A stretch of DNA of 64,000 nucleotides from Clostridiales bacterium (GTDB lineage: Bacteria; Bacillota; Clostridia; Lachnospirales; Lachnospiraceae), in NCBI GenBank assembly GCA_012520645.1, contig JAAYNV010000066.1:21683-85682 (forward strand), read 5' to 3'. The notes beneath the pieces were generated by a model, which was not told where the DNA came from, searched no databases, and saw only the letters and a program-made list of their open reading frames with translations. A program made the position numbers and the translations under genes. This document shows, in pieces, positions 60,986 to 64,000 of this stretch (position 1 is the first letter of the stretch; each line of letters starts with the position of its first letter).

Positions 60986-61461
60986 ACGTTTCCTCCCTTT
61001 TCCTGAATCCTTCTTTTAAGTTCTTCCCTGCCGCGTTTTAAATGCGTCTTTACCGTGTTCTCCTGTTCTCCGAGCACCTCTGCGATTTCCCGTATCGAAT
61101 AATCCTCATAATAAAAAAGATAGATCGGATTACGGTACTTTTCCGGCAGCGCAAGCACCTCCCAGAGCGTTTCATCCTCTCCCACATAAGGAATATGGAA
61201 AAATACCTTTTCCTGTTCCGGCACCTCCTGCAATGGAATTCTCTTTCGGTTCCACGCCTGTTTCTCGTGATCCTTGCAAAGATTTAAGAGCGCACGGATC
61301 AGCCATTCCCTCTCATGCTCCTTTGTCTTTAAGATCGGCTGGCTTTTCATCATGCGTAAAAACACTTCCTGCACCATGTCTTCTGCATCCGCATGGTCCT
61401 TCATATGGGTGAATGCGATCCGGTACAGGAGACTTTTGTACCTTTCAAAAATTTCTTCCAT
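60982..61461 (-). CDS. ECF-type RNA polymerase sigma factor
   Basis: The 159-aa protein has sigma-70 region 2 (about 1-70; YKSLLYRIAFTHMKDHADAE, DMVQEVFLRM) and region 4 (about 100-155; IYLFYYEDYSIREIAEVLG, ENTVKTHLKRGREELKRRIQ), without region 3, as in the ECF class. The ATG at 61461 is after GGGGG; an earlier frame start lacks an RBS. Upstream is a TGAAAC-N17-CGTT promoter in the ECF style, suggesting autoregulation. The next gene is translationally coupled but is not a recognisable anti-sigma factor. Confidence 0.9.
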   Translation of the reverse strand: MEEIFERYKSLLYRIAFTHMKDHADAEDMVQEVFLRMMKSQPILKTKEHEREWLIRALLNLCKDHEKQAWNRKRIPLQEVPEQEKVFFHIPYVGEDETLWEVLALPEKYRNPIYLFYYEDYSIREIAEVLGEQENTVKTHLKRGREELKRRIQEKGGNV

Positions 61462-61490
61462 GCTTCCCCCTCTTCCCTCTCTATAAAGAA

Positions 61491-61519
61491 AACGAATGAA
61501 ACCTGTAAAAAGTTTCATT
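61491..61519 (-). promoter_or_regulatory. Putative autoregulated ECF promoter with inverted repeat
   Basis: On the minus strand TGAAAC (61512-61517) is followed after 17 bp by CGTT (61491-61494), the -35/-10 layout of ECF sigma promoters. The -35 lies in an inverted repeat AATGAAAC-N9-GTTTCATT (61495-61502 and 61512-61519). Confidence 0.62.
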
Positions 61520-61553
61520 CCGTTCCAATCTTTTATAAAACAGTCTTTTATCG

Positions 61554-61997
61554 CTATTTCAAAACTTCTTCTGTCCGGCTTTCACCCACGACCCGGATGC
61601 CGTTCTTCACAAGTAACTGAGCCGTCAATCCGCTCCCATCCGTCAAAAGCCCCGAAAAGCTCCCGTCATAAATTTTCCCATAGCCGCAGGACGGACTTCT
61701 CTCCTTCAAAATTGCCAGTCTGCAGCCATAGAGCTTTGCCAGCCTAAGCACCTCCTGTGCACCCTTTTCAAACTCTGCCGTACAGTCTCTTCCGTCCTTT
61801 GCCATGATTCGTTCTCCCTGTTTTTCACATGGAGTCCGCGGTGTCGTTAGTCCTCCTAAAATTTCCGGGCAGACCGGAATCAGGTTGACCTTTCCTTCCT
61901 TTATTGCCCTTTCTAAATTTTCGTCCAGATATCCACTGCCATCATAGCGGCATTTTACACCTAACAGACATGCCGACACCAAAATATTTTCTGCCAT
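61554..61997 (-). CDS. DUF523 family protein
   Basis: The 147-aa protein carries the DUF523 signature residues: SACLLGVKCRYDGSG near the start, VCPEILGGL, and RSPSCGYGKIYDGSF. Cys residues are placed as in the family, which suggests a metal or Fe-S site. The biochemical function is not established. It starts after a gap to the PHP gene, which is on the other strand. Confidence 0.9.
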   Translation of the reverse strand: MAENILVSACLLGVKCRYDGSGYLDENLERAIKEGKVNLIPVCPEILGGLTTPRTPCEKQGERIMAKDGRDCTAEFEKGAQEVLRLAKLYGCRLAILKERSPSCGYGKIYDGSFSGLLTDGSGLTAQLLVKNGIRVVGESRTEEVLK

Positions 61998-62217
61998 ATG
62001 TCATCCATACCTTTCCAGATTTTCGCAAGCTGCTTTCTCTACTTTACATATCGGTCGATTTTACCAAAACAATTCATTCCATTTACAATATTTGTAATAG
62101 CTTTTTTTGAATTTCTGTGATAGGATGAAATCAATGAGCGCATACTAGTACTTTAGTAATGTTTCAAAACCATCCATTAAACACACAGCAGTTAAACTGC
62201 AGAATAGGAGTGTTCAC

Positions 62218-63003
62218 ATGAAATTTGATATGCACTGCCATACAAAAGAAGGTTCACTGGACGGAAAACTTCCACTCACTGACTATGTATCCCTCTTAAA
62301 AGCAAAAGGGTTCGACGGAATGCTCATTACCGATCACAATTCCTACAACGCATATCGCTCTTATAAAAAACAAAAAAATAATCCTGTATTTGCTGATTTT
62401 ACTGTTTTAAAAGGAATCGAATACGATACGGTTGATGCCGGACATATTCTGGTCATCATGCCGGAGCAGATACGTCTTCCTCTTTTAGAGCTGCGTGGAC
62501 TTCCGGTTTCTGTCCTGATTGATGTGGTTCACTTTTTCGGCGGCATTCTCGGACCGGCACATCCCTGCGGTGAAAAATACTTAAGCATTACCAATACCCG
62601 CAGCTACCGTAAAAATCCCAATATTTTGAAACACTTTGATTTTATGGAAACCTTTAATGCCTGTGAATCCCCTGAATCAAACCAGAAAGCGACCTCTCTT
62701 TCTGAGCGCTTCGGACTTCCCGGCTTTGGCGGAAGCGACGCCCACCGTGCAGATTGTGCCGGTTTAAGCTATACCGTGCTGGATGCTGTAATTGTTCACG
62801 AATCTGATCTGATTCGTCATATCCGTGCCAAAATGCCTGTCTCCTGCGGTGGCAAATATTATCATGGTACAACCAAAGAAAAAATCGGCAGGGTCAACGA
62901 CCTTCTCGTTTACTCCTTCTGGCTGTATAACAAAAGTTCTGCATTGTTTCGTGCCTATCGAAGAAGGATGGCGCTGAATCATTATCTGGAGCTTGTAAGA
63001 TAG
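62218..63003 (+). CDS. PHP-domain phosphoesterase
   Basis: The 261-aa protein has the PHP metal motifs MKFDMHCHTKEGS (His-x-His), LITDHNSYN (Asp-His), ILGPAHPCGE (His) and GFGGSDAHRADCAG (Asp-x-His), so it is an active-looking metal phosphoesterase related to polymerase-type PHP domains and RNase AM-like proteins. Substrate unknown. RBS AGGAG. It is transcribed alone on the plus strand. Confidence 0.88.
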   Translation: MKFDMHCHTKEGSLDGKLPLTDYVSLLKAKGFDGMLITDHNSYNAYRSYKKQKNNPVFADFTVLKGIEYDTVDAGHILVIMPEQIRLPLLELRGLPVSVLIDVVHFFGGILGPAHPCGEKYLSITNTRSYRKNPNILKHFDFMETFNACESPESNQKATSLSERFGLPGFGGSDAHRADCAGLSYTVLDAVIVHESDLIRHIRAKMPVSCGGKYYHGTTKEKIGRVNDLLVYSFWLYNKSSALFRAYRRRMALNHYLELVR

Positions 63004-63057
63004 ATTCCCAACTTTCATATATTGTCCCCATTTTCCACAGCCGGATGGATCAGTATT

Positions 63058-63420
63058 TTAATACCCCAGCTTATGCAGCAGCTTCTCTACCTCCGCTGCC
63101 TTCAGCACCTTTCCCATAGAAGCAACCTTCTCATTTACAACCAGACCCGGCATACGCATCACACCATATCCCATGACTTTCTCCAGATCGGTAATGTATT
63201 CTACTTCTACGGACAGACCTGTCCTTTTTACCGCTTCCCTGGTGTTCTCGTATAGCTCATGGCATGCCTTACAGCCGGAACCAAGTACCTTGATACTGAC
63301 CAGGGAATCTCCTGCATCATTGCAGCCGCAGTTTTTTGTTTTCCCATCCACAGAATTACCACCAAAACAGCAGTTTTCTTCCTTTACGTCTTTTTTCTTT
63401 CCAAAACGAAACAATCTCAT
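63058..63420 (-). CDS. Thioredoxin-fold redox protein with Cys-rich N-terminus
   Basis: The C-terminal 80 residues of this 120-aa protein match the small redox-active disulfide protein type (SIKVLGSGCKACHELYENT with CKAC; GVMRMPGLVVNEKV with cis-Pro). The N-terminal 40 residues are Lys- and Cys-rich (EENCCFGGN, KNCGCND) and may bind a metal or be a linker. It lies 81 bp downstream of an ArsP-like permease gene on the same strand; such pairs occur in arsenical or thiol-related operons. Confidence 0.87.
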   Translation of the reverse strand: MRLFRFGKKKDVKEENCCFGGNSVDGKTKNCGCNDAGDSLVSIKVLGSGCKACHELYENTREAVKRTGLSVEVEYITDLEKVMGYGVMRMPGLVVNEKVASMGKVLKAAEVEKLLHKLGY

Positions 63421-63501
63421 TTCTAAGTCCTCCTTAAATTATGGTTTGTCTAAAACCGTTCTTCTTAATCTGCACTACCACTCTCTCCTTTACTCAATGC
63501 G

Positions 63502-64000
63502 CTATACAAGCATATATTGAACCGCATTAAAGAAATATCCAACCAGGATAATTCCGACCGTGCAAATAGCAATAAATATTCCTAAAAGCTTCGGCTTTAC
63601 TGCTTTCTTTAACATAATCATGGACGGTAGGGAAAGTGTGGTAACCCCCATCATAAAGGAAAGTACAACACCTAATCTTGCCCCTTTCGCAAGCAGAGCC
63701 TCCGCAATCGGAATACAGCCAAAAATATCTGCATACATCGGTACTCCGGCAATCGTGGCAATCATAACTCCAAATGGGTTGCCTGTACCTAATACCTTTA
63801 TAATCATTTCTTCCGGTATCCAATTATGAATAAGTGCACCTATGCCAACGCCAAGAAACACATAAGGAGCTACTTTTTTTGCAGTCGAAGCAACCTGCCC
63901 CCACGCATATTTCAGCCGTTCTTTCCCTGTAAGCTCTTCCTGCATCACATCTGTGGATCTACCATTTCGGATAAACTCCTCTACCTGATTTTCCAGGTGC
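63502..64000 (-). CDS. Permease of the DUF318/ArsP type, C-terminal part (runs off the window)
   Basis: The 165 codons visible form the C-terminal half of a UPF0718-type membrane permease: four hydrophobic segments, GVGIGALIHNWIPEE, GVPMYADIFGCIPIAEALL and LSFMMGVTTLSLPSMIML. The frame is open to base 64000, so the start lies outside. The family includes organoarsenical exporter ArsP and related permeases. The adjacent redox protein supports a thiol- or metalloid-related role without proving it. Confidence 0.85.
   Translation of the reverse strand, partial: HLENQVEEFIRNGRSTDVMQEELTGKERLKYAWGQVASTAKKVAPYVFLGVGIGALIHNWIPEEMIIKVLGTGNPFGVMIATIAGVPMYADIFGCIPIAEALLAKGARLGVVLSFMMGVTTLSLPSMIMLKKAVKPKLLGIFIAICTVGIILVGYFFNAVQYMLV

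Noticed and set aside
1..64000. CRISPR arrays, tRNA or rRNA genes, insertion sequences, prophage genes
   Set aside because: No regularly spaced repeats, CCA-ended cloverleaf, 16S/23S segments, transposase or phage structural genes were recognised on either strand.

Overview
The window is a 64 kb stretch of a mid-GC Firmicutes chromosome, most likely from a gut Lachnospiraceae (Clostridia). Supporting signs are the low-GC Gram-positive RNA switches (lysine riboswitch, glmS ribozyme, tRNA-Trp T-box), an oxygen-independent class III ribonucleotide reductase, NrdR boxes, a TrpXYZ-type transporter, strong AGGAGG-like ribosome binding sites and sigma-A promoters with 17-bp spacers. No rRNA, tRNA, CRISPR array, insertion sequence or prophage gene is visible. 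The genus cannot be named from this sequence alone.

Layout. 1-5.8 kb: end of a fructose operon (fruR-fruK), dapA behind a lysine riboswitch, a corrinoid adenosyltransferase, a double-OB-fold protein and typA. 5.8-12.5 kb: mgtE (with an overlapping upstream mini-ORF) and a MATE exporter, a YigZ protein and a class A penicillin-binding protein. 12.5-20 kb: a MacB-like ABC exporter operon with three tandem paralogous adaptor genes, the third cut by an amber codon, facing an XRE regulator across a 28-bp-armed inverted repeat. 20-24 kb: a PAS-GGDEF-EAL protein and radA. 24-29 kb: gntR-clpC, an SH3-domain membrane protein. 29-33 kb: purE-purM-purN-purD plus a zinc-ribbon protein. 33-38 kb: an M29 peptidase, small membrane proteins, pyrF-pyrE. 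38-45 kb: nrdD with a fused redoxin, a TPR lipoprotein, a glutamine amidotransferase-like hydrolase, and glmS under its ribozyme.

45-64 kb: RsmF-like rRNA methylase, a 7TM-GGDEF protein, then an accessory block (an S8 protease split at a G6 tract, a 99-aa protein, a FliD-C-like protein, a LytTR regulator with a shortened receiver, a coiled-coil protein), AraC regulator, M18 peptidase, Dus, the trpXYZ operon under a T-box, an ECF sigma operon whose partner gene is cut by a TGA, DUF523, a PHP-domain protein, a thiol redox protein and the end of an ArsP-like permease.

Most of the window is housekeeping metabolism under textbook RNA or repressor control. The unusual parts are the mgtE leader ORF with an Asp/Pro-rich start, the three-adaptor exporter with its large palindrome, the GntR-ClpC-RadA arrangement in place of CtsR-McsAB, the FliD-like/LytTR/subtilase cluster, and the ECF sigma coupled to an unfamiliar protein. 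Three genes (adaptor C, the S8 protease, the sigma partner) carry single interrupting lesions, which deserve read-level checking before they are called pseudogenes.
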